A stretch of DNA of 64,000 nucleotides, taken from contig NZ_NESJ01000001.1 in NCBI RefSeq assembly GCF_003063645.1, positions 62,001-126,000 of the forward strand, in the 5' to 3' direction. Each line of letters begins with the position of its first letter. The stretch's first letter is position 1. Source of the stretch: Limnohabitans sp. 2KL-51. Its GTDB lineage: Bacteria; Pseudomonadota; Gammaproteobacteria; Burkholderiales; Burkholderiaceae_C. This document shows positions 28,058-40,846 of this stretch, one piece after another. The translations under genes were made by a program, and so were the position numbers. The notes under the pieces were generated by a model that saw nothing but the letters and a program-made list of their open reading frames with translations, was not told where the DNA came from and ran no database searches.

Positions 28058-31610
<3,553 letters not shown>

Positions 31611-31615
31611 ATCGA

Positions 31616-32302
31616 ATGAAAAACAATGTTGAGCAGCGACGCACGGTGCTGGGTTGGGGGGGCGGGGCTGTGTTGGCCGTTGCGGTGTGGGCCTTGGCCC
31701 TGCCCGCACAGGCCGACAGCGTGGACCTGCTGGCCCAGTTCATGAAGCAAGCGCGCAGCGGTCGTGCCGACTTCACCCAGGTCGTCACTTCGCCGACCAG
31801 GGCGGGGCAGGTGACGCGCACCAAGACATCGAGTGGTCGATTCGAATTTCAAAGGCCGGGCAAGTTCCGCTTTGATTACCGCAAGCCCTTTTTGCAAACC
31901 CTGGTGGCCGATGGTCAAACCCTGTGGTTGCACGATGTGGACCTGAACCAGGTCACTGCCCGCCCACAGTCGCAGGTGCTGGGGGCCACACCGGCCGCTT
32001 TGTTGACAGCCGCTTCCGATTTGCAGGCCCTCAAAGCCGATTTCCAGTTCACCCCCGAGCCTGCTCAGGAGGGCCTGCAGTGGGTGCGGGCGACGCCCGT
32101 ACAGCGTGAGGGCCCGATCCGCTCGGTCATGGTCGGCTTGCGTGTCAGCGCTGCTGGCCCCGAGCTGGCGGTGCTGGATGTGCAAGACAGCCTCGGTCAG
32201 CGCTCTTTGCTGACCTTCTCCGCCTTCGAACTCAACCCGGCTTTGCCTGCCAGTACCTTCACTTTCAAGCCCCCGGCGGGTGCCGATGTGATCAAACCTT
32301 GA
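31616..32302 (+). CDS. lolA: outer-membrane lipoprotein carrier LolA
   Basis: 228 residues from the ATG at 31616; an in-frame GTG at 31607 would overlap the ftsK stop. A signal peptide (AVLAVAVWALALPAQA) ends near residue 33. The mature part has the LolA pattern: FTQVVTSP, GRFEFQRPGKFRFDYRKPF, LWLHDVDLNQVT, and a hydrophobic C-terminal region. It carries lipoproteins across the periplasm from LolCDE to LolB; lolB is also in this window, near 62.4 kb. The order ftsK-lolA-rarA is common across proteobacteria. Confidence 0.93.
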   Translation: MKNNVEQRRTVLGWGGGAVLAVAVWALALPAQADSVDLLAQFMKQARSGRADFTQVVTSPTRAGQVTRTKTSSGRFEFQRPGKFRFDYRKPFLQTLVADGQTLWLHDVDLNQVTARPQSQVLGATPAALLTAASDLQALKADFQFTPEPAQEGLQWVRATPVQREGPIRSVMVGLRVSAAGPELAVLDVQDSLGQRSLLTFSAFELNPALPASTFTFKPPAGADVIKP

Positions 32303-32321
32303 AGCGGGCTGGGCTCGTGTC

Positions 32322-33620
32322 ATGAAACCTGCTCCCATGTCGCCCCAGGCGCCCCTGGCCGAGCGCTTGCGCCCGCGCCACTTGGGTGAGGTGATTGGCC
32401 AGCAGCATTTGTTGGGTGAAGGCATGGCCTTGCGCTTGGCTTTCGAGTCGGGACAGCCGCACAGCTGCATTTTGTGGGGACCGCCTGGTGTGGGCAAAAC
32501 CACCATCGCCCGTTTGATGGCCGATGCGTTTGAAGCGCAATTTTTGAGCATCAGTGCGGTGCTGGGGGGCATCAAAGACATCCGCGAAGCCGTAGAGAAA
32601 GCCGAAGTCGCCCGCACGGGCTTGAACCCCCAGCGCACCATCATGTTTGTGGACGAGGTGCACCGCTTCAACAAAAGCCAGCAAGACGCTTTTTTGCCGC
32701 ATGTCGAAAGTGGGCTGTTCACCTTCATCGGGGCCACCACCGAAAACCCGTCTTTTGAGGTCAACTCGGCCTTGCTCTCCCGGGCGGCCGTGTACGTGCT
32801 GCAGCCCCTTTCCGAGGACGACTTGCAGCACATCGTGGTGCGGGCCCAGGCCATCCAGGCCATTCCCGCTATTGAGCCGGAGGCGCTGGCCCGCTTGTTG
32901 GCCTATGCCGACGGCGACGCCAGGCGGTTGCTCAATACCTTGGAGACGCTGGCCATGGCGGCCGGGCAGGAAAGCATCGACCCAGTGACCGACGCTTGGT
33001 TGATGCGGGTGCTGGGCGAGCGCATGCGCCGCTACGACAAGGGCGGCGAGCAGTTCTACGACACCATCAGCGCGCTGCACAAATCGGTGCGGGGCTCGGA
33101 CCCGGATGCCGCCCTGTATTGGTTCGTGCGCATGCTCGACGGGGGTGCGGATCCGCGCTACATGGCCCGCCGCCTGATCCGCATGGCCAGCGAAGACATT
33201 GGCCTGGCCGATCCGCGAGCGCTTCGCATGGCGCTCGATGCTGCCGACGTGTACGAACGACTGGGCAGCCCCGAGGGTGAGTTGACGCTGGCGCAGTGTG
33301 TGATTTATCTGGCGGTGGCCCCCAAATCGAATGCCGCTTACAAAGCATTCAAGGAGGCCAAAGCCTGGGTCAAGCAAGATGGCACCCGCCCTGTGCCTAT
33401 GCATTTGCGCAATGCGCCCACCCAACTCATGAAGCAGTTGGACTACGGCAAAGGCTATCGCTATGCGCATGACGAAGAAGATGGCTTTGCTGCAGGCGAG
33501 CGTTACCTGCCCGATGGCATGGCGGATCCCGGCTTTTACAAACCGGTTCGCCGGGGGCTAGAAATCAAAATTGCCGACAAACTGGAAGAACTGCGAAAGA
33601 AAAATTCAGCCAAAGGGTAA
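32322..33620 (+). CDS. rarA: replication-associated recombination protein A
   Basis: 432 residues. AAA+ ATPase with Walker A GPPGVGKTT near 53, Walker B and box VDEVHRFNK near 111, sensor 1 (GATTENPSFE), and the C-terminal tetramerisation domain with SALHKSVRGSDPDAALYW and RRLIRMASEDIGLADPRAL. It acts at stalled forks and interacts with SSB. It lies 20 bp after lolA, in the same transcription unit. Confidence 0.95.
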   Translation: MKPAPMSPQAPLAERLRPRHLGEVIGQQHLLGEGMALRLAFESGQPHSCILWGPPGVGKTTIARLMADAFEAQFLSISAVLGGIKDIREAVEKAEVARTGLNPQRTIMFVDEVHRFNKSQQDAFLPHVESGLFTFIGATTENPSFEVNSALLSRAAVYVLQPLSEDDLQHIVVRAQAIQAIPAIEPEALARLLAYADGDARRLLNTLETLAMAAGQESIDPVTDAWLMRVLGERMRRYDKGGEQFYDTISALHKSVRGSDPDAALYWFVRMLDGGADPRYMARRLIRMASEDIGLADPRALRMALDAADVYERLGSPEGELTLAQCVIYLAVAPKSNAAYKAFKEAKAWVKQDGTRPVPMHLRNAPTQLMKQLDYGKGYRYAHDEEDGFAAGERYLPDGMADPGFYKPVRRGLEIKIADKLEELRKKNSAKG

Positions 33621-33674
33621 GTCCCGACAGCAATGAATACTGGTGCGGTCCTTTCTTTCACTACAATCCCGCCA

Positions 33675-33710
33675 CCCCGCCCGGAATCGCACGAATCTGG
33701 CGGGGTTTTT
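33675..33710 (+). terminator. intrinsic terminator after rarA
   Basis: CCCCGCC (33675-33681) pairs with GGCGGGG (33699-33705), followed by TTTTT. It separates the ftsK-lolA-rarA unit from the liv operon. Confidence 0.75.
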
Positions 33711-33805
33711 GCTAGTGGTTTGGTGCGCCCACAAGGTGCTGGCCGATCCGAAAAAACAACCGAAGCGAAGAACTGTTAAGCGCAGTTCAAAACACGGAGA
33801 AATCA

Positions 33806-34735
33806 ATGGACGTCTTTCTGCAGCAGGTCATCAACGGCCTGGTCATGGGCAGCATGTACGCCCTGGTGGCCTTGGGCTACACCATGGTGTACGGCATCAT
33901 CAACCTGATCAACTTTGCGCACGGAGAAGTGCTGATGGTGGGTGCTTTGACGAGTTGGTCTGCCATCGGAATGATGCAAGGCGCCATGCCCGGTGCGCCG
34001 GGTTGGGCCATTTTGATTTTGGCCACCTTGATCGCCTGTGTGGTGGCGGTGGTGCTCAACTTCACCATTGAAAAAATCGCTTACCGGCCGCTGCGCAACA
34101 GCCCCAAGCTGGCCCCCCTGATCACCGCCATTGGCATGAGCATCTTGCTGCAAACCCTGGCCATGATCATCTGGAAACCCAACTACAAGGCTTACCCCAC
34201 ATTGCTCTCCAGCACCCCGATCAACATGGGTGGTGTGGTGATCACGCCCACACAAATCATGATTTTGGGCGTCACGGCCGTGTCCTTGGCCATCTTGATG
34301 TGGTTGGTCAATTACACCCGCTTGGGCCGCGCGATGCGTGCCACATCTGAGAACCCGCGTGTGGCCGCCTTGATGGGCGTCAAGCCTGACATGGTCATCT
34401 CAGCCACCTTCGTGATCGGTGCCGTACTCGCCGCCATTGCCGGTGTGATGTACGCGTCCAACTACGGCACAGCGCAACACGCGATGGGCTTCTTGCCTGG
34501 CCTCAAAGCTTTCACCGCTGCGGTGTTTGGCGGCATTGGCAACCTGGCTGGAGCCGTCATTGGTGGCATTTTGCTGGGCCTGATCGAAGCCATTGGTTCG
34601 GGCTACATCGGTTACCTGACTGGGGGGGTCCTGGGCAGCCACTACACCGACATTTTTGCGTTCATTGTCTTGATCATCGTGCTGACCCTGCGCCCCTCGG
34701 GCCTCATGGGTGAACGTGTGGCCGACCGCGCTTAA
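33806..34735 (+). CDS. livH: branched-chain amino acid ABC transporter permease LivH
   Basis: 309 residues, about eight hydrophobic segments, with the family opening QQVINGLVMGSMYALVALGY and the cytoplasmic motif GRAMRATSENPRVAALMG. It is one of two inner-membrane permeases importing Leu, Ile and Val or related amides and aromatic acids. First gene of livHMGF; GGAGAA lies 9 bp before the ATG. No cognate periplasmic binding protein gene is found next to it. Confidence 0.94.
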   Translation: MDVFLQQVINGLVMGSMYALVALGYTMVYGIINLINFAHGEVLMVGALTSWSAIGMMQGAMPGAPGWAILILATLIACVVAVVLNFTIEKIAYRPLRNSPKLAPLITAIGMSILLQTLAMIIWKPNYKAYPTLLSSTPINMGGVVITPTQIMILGVTAVSLAILMWLVNYTRLGRAMRATSENPRVAALMGVKPDMVISATFVIGAVLAAIAGVMYASNYGTAQHAMGFLPGLKAFTAAVFGGIGNLAGAVIGGILLGLIEAIGSGYIGYLTGGVLGSHYTDIFAFIVLIIVLTLRPSGLMGERVADRA

Positions 34736-34746
34736 TGGAGGTGAAC

Positions 34747-35823
34747 ATGAAAAACAACAAGACACTTCAGTACATCCTGGTTGGTGCAGCGCTCATCGCT
34801 TTGCCCTTGATCCTGCAAATGTTTGGCAACGCCTGGGTGCGCATTGCCGACATGGCTTTGCTCTACATCCTGCTGGCCATTGGCCTGAACATCGTGGTGG
34901 GCTACGCGGGACTGCTTGACCTGGGGTATGTGGCTTTCTTTGCGGTGGGGGCCTACATGTACGGCCTCTTGTCGTCACCACATCTGACCAACACCTTTGC
35001 GTGGATTGCTGCCGCCTATCCCACGGGCATGCACATGCCCATTTGGCTCATCTTGCCTGTGGCTGCCGCTTTGGCGGGTTTGTTCGGCATGCTGCTGGGG
35101 GCGCCCACGCTCAAGTTGCGTGGCGACTATTTGGCCATCGTGACCTTGGGTTTTGGCGAGATCATCCGTGTGTTCATGAACAACCTGGACCACCCGGTCA
35201 ACATCACCAACGGCCCCAAGGGCTTGTCCCAGATCGATCCGATCTCGATCTTTGGTGTGAACCTGGGTCAAAAGCTGATGATTGGCGACTTCGAAATCGC
35301 CTCGGTCTCGCTTTACTACTACCTGTTCCTGAGTCTGGTGCTGGTGACCATTGTCGTTTCGCACCGCTTGGAGGTGTCCCGCATTGGCCGCGCCTGGATG
35401 GCCATTCGTGAAGATGAAATCGCCGCCAAGGCCATGGGCCTGAACACCCGCAACCTGAAGCTGCTGGCTTTTGGCATGGGCGCCACTTTTGGTGGCGTGT
35501 CGGGTGCGATGTTTGCGGGCTTCCAGGGCTTCATCTCGCCCGAGTCCTTCAGTTTGATGGAGTCGGTGATGATCGTGGCCATGGTGGTTTTGGGCGGGCT
35601 GGGCTATTTGCCCGGCGTGATTCTTGGCGCGATCTTGTTGTCGGCTTTGCCCGAGGTGTTGCGCTATGTGGCGGGACCTTTGCAGGAGATGACCGGGGGC
35701 CGGCTGGACGCGGCCATCTTGCGCCAGTTGCTGGTGGCCCTGGCCATGATCGTGATCATGTTGATGCGGCCTCGCGGGCTGTGGCCTTCGCCTGAGCATG
35801 GCAAATCGCTCACGCCGAAATGA
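34747..35823 (+). CDS. livM: branched-chain amino acid ABC transporter permease LivM
   Basis: 358 residues from the ATG at 34747, chosen because GGAGGTGA sits 2-9 bp upstream; the in-frame ATG at 34735 would put that Shine-Dalgarno inside the gene. Motifs: GLNIVVGYAGLLDLGYVAFF, LRGDYLAIVTLGFGEIIRV, and GRAWMAIREDEIAAKAMG, the cytoplasmic loop that contacts the ATPases. About nine hydrophobic segments. It pairs with LivH. Confidence 0.94.
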   Translation: MKNNKTLQYILVGAALIALPLILQMFGNAWVRIADMALLYILLAIGLNIVVGYAGLLDLGYVAFFAVGAYMYGLLSSPHLTNTFAWIAAAYPTGMHMPIWLILPVAAALAGLFGMLLGAPTLKLRGDYLAIVTLGFGEIIRVFMNNLDHPVNITNGPKGLSQIDPISIFGVNLGQKLMIGDFEIASVSLYYYLFLSLVLVTIVVSHRLEVSRIGRAWMAIREDEIAAKAMGLNTRNLKLLAFGMGATFGGVSGAMFAGFQGFISPESFSLMESVMIVAMVVLGGLGYLPGVILGAILLSALPEVLRYVAGPLQEMTGGRLDAAILRQLLVALAMIVIMLMRPRGLWPSPEHGKSLTPK

Positions 35824-35834
35824 AGGAGCAGACC

Positions 35835-36620
35835 ATGAACCCATCCGCCAACCAAGACACTGTTCTCAACGTCTCAGGCATCTCCAAACGATTCGGTGGC
35901 CTGCAGGCCCTTTCTGATGTGGGCATCACCATCAAGCGCGGTCAGGTCTATGGCCTGATCGGCCCCAACGGCGCGGGCAAGACCACGTTTTTTAACGTGA
36001 TCACCGGTTTGTACACGCCAGACAGCGGCACTTTTGAGCTGGCAGGCAAGCCCTACCAGCCCACAGCGGTGCACGAAGTGGCCAAGGCGGGCATTGCCCG
36101 TACGTTCCAGAACATCCGCTTGTTCGCCGAAATGACAGCGCTTGAAAACGTGATGGTGGGTCGCCATGTGCGCACCCATTCGGGCTTGCTGGGTGCGATT
36201 TTTCGCACGCCCGGCTTCAAGGCCGAAGAGGCTGCGATTGCCAAGCGTGCGCAAGAGCTGCTCGACTATGTGGGCATCGGCAAATACGCCGATTACAAAG
36301 CCCGCACGCTGTCGTATGGCGACCAGCGTCGCCTGGAAATCGCCCGCGCCTTGGCCACTGACCCGCAGCTGATTGCGCTGGACGAACCAGCTGCCGGCAT
36401 GAACGCGACCGAGAAAATTCAGTTGCGCGAGTTGATCGATCAGATCCGCAAAGACAACCGCACCATTTTGTTGATTGAACACGACGTGAAGCTGGTCATG
36501 GGCTTGTGTGACCGTGTCACGGTGCTCGATTACGGCAAGCAGATTGCCGAAGGCACGCCCGCCGATGTGCAGAAAAATGACAAAGTGATTGAAGCCTATC
36601 TGGGCACGGGAGGGCACTGA
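35835..36620 (+). CDS. livG: branched-chain amino acid ABC transporter ATPase LivG
   Basis: 261 residues from the ATG at 35835, with AAGGAG 9 bp upstream. Walker A is GPNGAGKTT, the signature is LSYGDQRRLEIARAL, and Walker B ends in ALDEPAAGMN. The insert typical of LivG (MVGRHVRTHSGLLGAIFRTP) follows the Q-loop. It is cytoplasmic and powers import through LivHM as a heterodimer with LivF, whose gene starts 2 bp downstream. Confidence 0.95.
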   Translation: MNPSANQDTVLNVSGISKRFGGLQALSDVGITIKRGQVYGLIGPNGAGKTTFFNVITGLYTPDSGTFELAGKPYQPTAVHEVAKAGIARTFQNIRLFAEMTALENVMVGRHVRTHSGLLGAIFRTPGFKAEEAAIAKRAQELLDYVGIGKYADYKARTLSYGDQRRLEIARALATDPQLIALDEPAAGMNATEKIQLRELIDQIRKDNRTILLIEHDVKLVMGLCDRVTVLDYGKQIAEGTPADVQKNDKVIEAYLGTGGH

Positions 36621-36621
36621 G

Positions 36622-37338
36622 ATGGCCAATGTTCTGTTGAAAGTCAAAGACCTGCAAGTGGGCTACGGCGGCATTCAGGCCGTCAAAGGTGTGAGCCTGG
36701 AGGTGTGCGAAGGCGAACTCGTCTCGCTAATCGGCTCGAATGGCGCGGGCAAAACCACCACCATGAAAGCCATCACCGGCACCTTGCCCTTGCAAGCGGG
36801 CGACATCGAGTACCTGGGCAAAAGCATCAAGGGCCAAGGCCCTTGGGATCTGGTCAAACAAGGCCTGGCCATGGTGCCGGAAGGCCGCGGCGTGTTCACC
36901 CGCATGACCATCACCGAAAACCTGCAAATGGGCGCGTACATCCGTTCGGACAATGCAGGCATTGCCGACGACATCGAAAAGATGTTCACCATTTTCCCGC
37001 GTCTGCGCGAGCGCAAAGACCAGCTGGCGGGCACCATGTCCGGTGGCGAGCAACAAATGCTGGCCATGGGCCGCGCCTTGATGAGCCGCCCCAAGGTTTT
37101 GCTGCTGGATGAGCCCTCCATGGGCTTGTCGCCCATCATGGTCGACAAGATCTTTGAGGTGGTCCGCGATGTGTACGCCCAGGGCGTCACCGTGCTGCTG
37201 GTGGAGCAAAACGCCAGCCGCGCGCTGGCCATTGCCGACCGGGGTTATGTGATGGATTCGGGTCTCATCACCATGACGGGTGTGGGTAAGGAGATGCTGG
37301 CAGACCCAAAAGTCCGCGCAGCTTATCTGGGCGAGTGA
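36622..37338 (+). CDS. livF: branched-chain amino acid ABC transporter ATPase LivF
   Basis: 238 residues from the ATG at 36622, preceded by GGGAGGG. Walker A is GSNGAGKTT, the signature is MSGGEQQMLAMGRALM, and Walker B is VLLLDEPSMGLSP. It has VPEGRGVFTRMTITENLQMG typical of LivF. It is the last gene of the operon; its stop codon abuts the last codon of a convergent receptor gene with no spacer and no separate terminator. Confidence 0.95.
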   Translation: MANVLLKVKDLQVGYGGIQAVKGVSLEVCEGELVSLIGSNGAGKTTTMKAITGTLPLQAGDIEYLGKSIKGQGPWDLVKQGLAMVPEGRGVFTRMTITENLQMGAYIRSDNAGIADDIEKMFTIFPRLRERKDQLAGTMSGGEQQMLAMGRALMSRPKVLLLDEPSMGLSPIMVDKIFEVVRDVYAQGVTVLLVEQNASRALAIADRGYVMDSGLITMTGVGKEMLADPKVRAAYLGE

Positions 37339-38304
37339 TCAGTCCACCCGAGCGCCGCTGGCCTTGACCACGGTTTCGTAGCGTGTCAGCTCTGTTTTCA
37401 TGAACGCACCAAACTGCTCAGGCGTGTTGCCCACGGGTTCGGCCATCAGTTGGGCAAAGCGTGTTTTGGTCTCAGGGGCTTGCAGCGCGGCCACAAAAGC
37501 CTTGTTCAGGCGGTCCACCACATCGCGGGGCGTGGCCGCAGGTGCCACCAGACCCCACCAAGTGTCGATCGAAAAGTCTTTCAGGGTTTCGCTCATGCTC
37601 GCAATATCGGGCAGGGCGTTGCTGCGCTGTGCGGTGGTGACGGCCAGGGCTTTTAGGCGACCTGCCTTGATGTTGGCTGAGGCCGTGGCCAGGTTGTCAA
37701 AGTTGAAGTCCACCTGACCCGACAACAAAGCCAGCTGCGCGGGGTTGCCACCGTTGTAGGGAATATGCACCGCAAAAATGCCTGCAGCCCGCTTGAACAT
37801 CTCGCCCGCCAAATGCCCCGCGCTGCCGTTGCCACCCGAGCCAAAGTTCAGTTTGGCGGGGTTGGCTTTGGCATACGCCACCAAATCGACCAGCGTGTTG
37901 ATCTTCAGGCGTTGTGCGGTCTCGGCGTTCATCACCAACACATTGGGCACGCGCAGCATTTGTGTGATGGGCGCAAAGTCTCGGCTCGCGTCGTAGGGCA
38001 TCTTGGCGAACAGCCAGGGGTTGATGGCGTGTGTGGCTGTGGCGGCAATGCCGATCGTCAGGCCATCGGGTGCCGCTTTGGCCACAAGATCAGCACCCAG
38101 ATTGCCACCTGCGCCGGGGCGGTTTTCAATGATGACGGTGCCCAGGCTGTCTTTCACGCGCTCGGCCAGTGCACGCGCTGTGACGTCGATGGGACCACCA
38201 GGCGCGTAGGGCACGATGATGCGGATCGTTTTGCCCTGAGCCCAAGCTGGGGCCGAGAGGGCGATTGAGGCAGCAGTGAATTGGCGGCGGGTGATCAAGG
38301 TCAT
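37339..38304 (-). CDS. Bug-family tripartite tricarboxylate transporter substrate receptor
   Basis: 321 residues. The N-terminus, MTLITRRQFTAASIALSAPA, is a Tat-like signal (RRQF). The mature part has the Bug family motifs IRIIVPYAPGGPIDVTARAL, ENRPGAGGNLGADLVAKAAP, and LNFGSGGNGSAGHLAGEMFK. Bug receptors bind carboxylates and related small molecules in the periplasm; most are orphans without TctAB membrane genes nearby, as here. Ligand unknown. It is convergent with livF at zero distance. Confidence 0.92.
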   Translation of the reverse strand: MTLITRRQFTAASIALSAPAWAQGKTIRIIVPYAPGGPIDVTARALAERVKDSLGTVIIENRPGAGGNLGADLVAKAAPDGLTIGIAATATHAINPWLFAKMPYDASRDFAPITQMLRVPNVLVMNAETAQRLKINTLVDLVAYAKANPAKLNFGSGGNGSAGHLAGEMFKRAAGIFAVHIPYNGGNPAQLALLSGQVDFNFDNLATASANIKAGRLKALAVTTAQRSNALPDIASMSETLKDFSIDTWWGLVAPAATPRDVVDRLNKAFVAALQAPETKTRFAQLMAEPVGNTPEQFGAFMKTELTRYETVVKASGARVD

Positions 38305-38327
38305 GAAGGGTTCCAGAAAGAAGGGTT

Positions 38328-39368
38328 TCAGGCTTTGGCTTTGTCAGCCTCGGAGGTGAACGAGTCGGCGAAGAACTCTTCTTCGGGCAAGCCGCCTTGC
38401 GCCACGTAATCGCGCTTGGCCGAGTCCACCACGACTGGGGCACCGCAGGCATAGACCTGGTGGCCCGACAAATCCGGGAAGTCCTGCAACACCGCTTGGT
38501 GCACAAAGCCGGCGCGGCCAGTCCAATGGTCTTGCGCTTCGGCATTCGAGATCACGGGCACATAACGCAGGTTGGGCATCTCGGCCAGGCGGGCCTCCAC
38601 CCAATCTTGCATGTAAAGGTCTGCCGGACGGCGGCCGCCCCAGTAAAGCGTGGCGGGCCGGGTGATGCCGCGGTGCTGCATGTGCTCGATCAGCGCCTTG
38701 ATGGGCGCAAAGCCCGTGCCCGAGGCCAGCAGCACCATGGGCTTGTTGCTGTCTTCACGCAGGTAAAAACTGCCATACGGGCCTTCGGCGCGCAGGATGT
38801 CTTTTTCTTTCATGGTGGTGAACACTGGGTCGGTGAACTTGCCGCCGGGCATGTGGCGGATGTGCAGTTCCACCGTGGGTGGTGCCACCTCCAGGGTGTG
38901 CGGCGCGTTCGCCATGCTGTAGCTGCGGCGCGAACCATCGCGCAGCAAAAATTCGATGTACTGACCAGCGTGAAACTTCATCACATCGTTGGCGGGCAGT
39001 TGCAGTTTCAGCACAATCACATCGTGCGATTTCTTCTCCAGAGTGACCACGCGCACCGGCATCTTCTTGACGGGCAGGCCGCCTTCGGCCGTGACTTGTT
39101 TTGATTCGAGGACCACATCGCTTTGGGCGGTGGCGCAGCAAGTCAGCACCAGGCCTTGGGCTTCTTCGTCTTCCGACAAAGCTTTGTCTTGGTGTGGGCC
39201 GTGCACCACAGTGCCCGAAACTTTTTTGCATTTGCACGAACCGCAAGCGCCGTCCTTGCAGCCATAGGGCAGGCCAATGCCCTGGCGGATGCCAGCGGCC
39301 AGCAGGGTTTCGTTGGTATCGGCGGTGAAGCTGCGGCCACTGGGCTGCACGGAAATCTGAAAGCTCAT
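38328..39368 (-). CDS. CDP-6-deoxy-delta-3,4-glucoseen reductase-like iron-sulfur flavoprotein
   Basis: 346 residues from the ATG at 39368. A plant-type 2Fe-2S ferredoxin domain comes first (Cys37, Cys42, Cys45, Cys77 in YGCKDGACGSCKCKK and LTCCAT). Next is a ferredoxin-NADP reductase-like FAD domain (RRSYSMANAP) and an NAD domain (LLASGTGFAPIKALIEHM, VYACGAP). The architecture matches AscD/RfbI and oxygenase reductases. The specific partner is unknown: no deoxysugar genes are nearby, so the enzyme name should be taken as a homology label. Confidence 0.85.
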   Translation of the reverse strand: MSFQISVQPSGRSFTADTNETLLAAGIRQGIGLPYGCKDGACGSCKCKKVSGTVVHGPHQDKALSEDEEAQGLVLTCCATAQSDVVLESKQVTAEGGLPVKKMPVRVVTLEKKSHDVIVLKLQLPANDVMKFHAGQYIEFLLRDGSRRSYSMANAPHTLEVAPPTVELHIRHMPGGKFTDPVFTTMKEKDILRAEGPYGSFYLREDSNKPMVLLASGTGFAPIKALIEHMQHRGITRPATLYWGGRRPADLYMQDWVEARLAEMPNLRYVPVISNAEAQDHWTGRAGFVHQAVLQDFPDLSGHQVYACGAPVVVDSAKRDYVAQGGLPEEEFFADSFTSEADKAKA

Positions 39369-39415
39369 CTTTTGGGTATCCTTGAGGGGTTGCAATTGAC
39401 CCGGAACCCCTGATT

Positions 39416-40366
39416 TTGCCTTCAAACCAAACCCCCTTGGGCGCGCTGCCTGCCCGTTTTCGTCGCCAGCGTGTCCTGATCGTGGGCTGTGGCGACGTGG
39501 GGCTGCGCACGGCGGGTCAACTGGGGGCGCCGCAAAGCCAACGCGTTCGCCTGATGGCGTTGACTTCTTCACCCGATCGCGTGCGGTTGCTGCGCGCTTG
39601 CGGCATCACCCCCTTGCTGGGTAATCTGGACGATCCCGCGAGCATTCAACGCTTGGCGGGCATCGCCCACCGCGTGATTCACCTGGCGCCACCACCGACC
39701 GACCGTGCGGGCGCGTCCGAGCGTGATCCGCGCAGCTTGGCGCTCGTGCGCGCTTTGCGTTTGCGCACGCCCCCGCTGGCGCTGGTGTACGGTTCGACCA
39801 CGGGTGTATACGGTGACTGCGGCGGGCAGCGGGTGGACGAAACCCGAACCGTGAACCCGCACACACCCCGCGCCCAGCGCCGGGTGGATGCAGAAAACCT
39901 GATGCGGTTTTTGGGGCGCAGCGGTGTGCGGGTGAGCGTGTTGCGCATTCCCGGTATCTACGCGGCCGACCGAGAAGGCGGCACGCCCCGTGAGCGCTTG
40001 CTCAAAGGTACGCCGGTGCTGGCGGCCAAAGACGATGTGTACACCAACCACATCCACGCCAACGACCTGGCGCGCGCTTGTGCGGCAGCACTGTGGCGCG
40101 GTAAACCCCAGCGTGTGGTCAACGTCACCGACGACACCGATCTGAAAATGGGCGACTACTTTGACTTGGCCGCCAGCCTGTTTGGCCTGCCCAAACCGCC
40201 CCGCCTGCCGCGTGACCAAGCCAGCTCAGCCTTGCCCTTGATGCTGCTGAGTTTCATGAGCGAGTCACGGCGACTGGACAATACGCGCATGAAGCAGGAA
40301 CTGCGGCTCAAGCTGCGATACCCACATGTGCGCGATGGCCTGAGCCCACAAGGCCAGCTGATCTGA
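39416..40366 (+). CDS. SDR-fold NAD(P)-binding protein (YeeZ-like epimerase family)
   Basis: 316 residues from a TTG start at 39416; no ATG or GTG lies before the dinucleotide motif and no strong Shine-Dalgarno is visible, so the start is uncertain. Rossmann motif VLIVGCGDVGLRTAGQL is at about 20-36. An extended-SDR pattern follows (VIHLAPPP, LVYGSTTGVYGD, VLRIPGIYAADR, NHIHANDLARACAAAL), but the YxxxK catalytic pair is not clear. Substrate unknown. It is divergent from the flavoprotein gene with 47 bp between them. Confidence 0.8.
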   Translation: MPSNQTPLGALPARFRRQRVLIVGCGDVGLRTAGQLGAPQSQRVRLMALTSSPDRVRLLRACGITPLLGNLDDPASIQRLAGIAHRVIHLAPPPTDRAGASERDPRSLALVRALRLRTPPLALVYGSTTGVYGDCGGQRVDETRTVNPHTPRAQRRVDAENLMRFLGRSGVRVSVLRIPGIYAADREGGTPRERLLKGTPVLAAKDDVYTNHIHANDLARACAAALWRGKPQRVVNVTDDTDLKMGDYFDLAASLFGLPKPPRLPRDQASSALPLMLLSFMSESRRLDNTRMKQELRLKLRYPHVRDGLSPQGQLI

Positions 40367-40386
40367 TATTTTCTGGACCCTCTGCG

Positions 40387-40791
40387 ATGAATTCCTTGCG
40401 CATCGACAAATGGTTGTGGGCCGCACGTTTTTTCAAAACCCGCAGCATCGCCAGCGAAGAAATCGGCAAGAACCGCGTGCAGGTCAATGGCCAAGACGCC
40501 AAGGCCTCGCGCGAAGTCAAGGCGGGCGACACGGTGCGCCTGCGCCAAGGCGCAGTGGAGCGCACGGTGCGGGTCTTGGGCGTGAGCGGTGCGCGTGGCC
40601 CGGCACCCGTGGCGCAATTGCTTTACGAAGAAACACCCGAAAGCACAGAAGCCCGCCAAAAAGCCGCAGAGCAGCACCGCTTGGGTCGCGAGCCGGCGCT
40701 CAGCATAGAGCAAGGTCGCCCTACCAAACGCGACCGCCGGCAGATTGAGCGCAACTGGAACGACCGATGGAGTGCGGGGATCGACACCTGA
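40387..40791 (+). CDS. hslR: S4-domain RNA-binding heat-shock protein Hsp15
   Basis: 134 residues. The S4 domain at the N-terminus reads LRIDKWLWAARFFKTRSIAS then GKNRVQVNGQDAKASREVKA, followed by a basic tail (GRPTKRDRRQIERNWNDRW). Hsp15 binds 50S subunits carrying nascent chains released by premature dissociation and helps recycle them. It starts 20 bp after the SDR gene and probably shares its transcript. Confidence 0.92.
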   Translation: MNSLRIDKWLWAARFFKTRSIASEEIGKNRVQVNGQDAKASREVKAGDTVRLRQGAVERTVRVLGVSGARGPAPVAQLLYEETPESTEARQKAAEQHRLGREPALSIEQGRPTKRDRRQIERNWNDRWSAGIDT

Positions 40792-40846
40792 CAGGGTTCC
40801 CAAATTCCCCTTGCGAACCTTGCCAAGACCAAAGCCACTGCACCCT

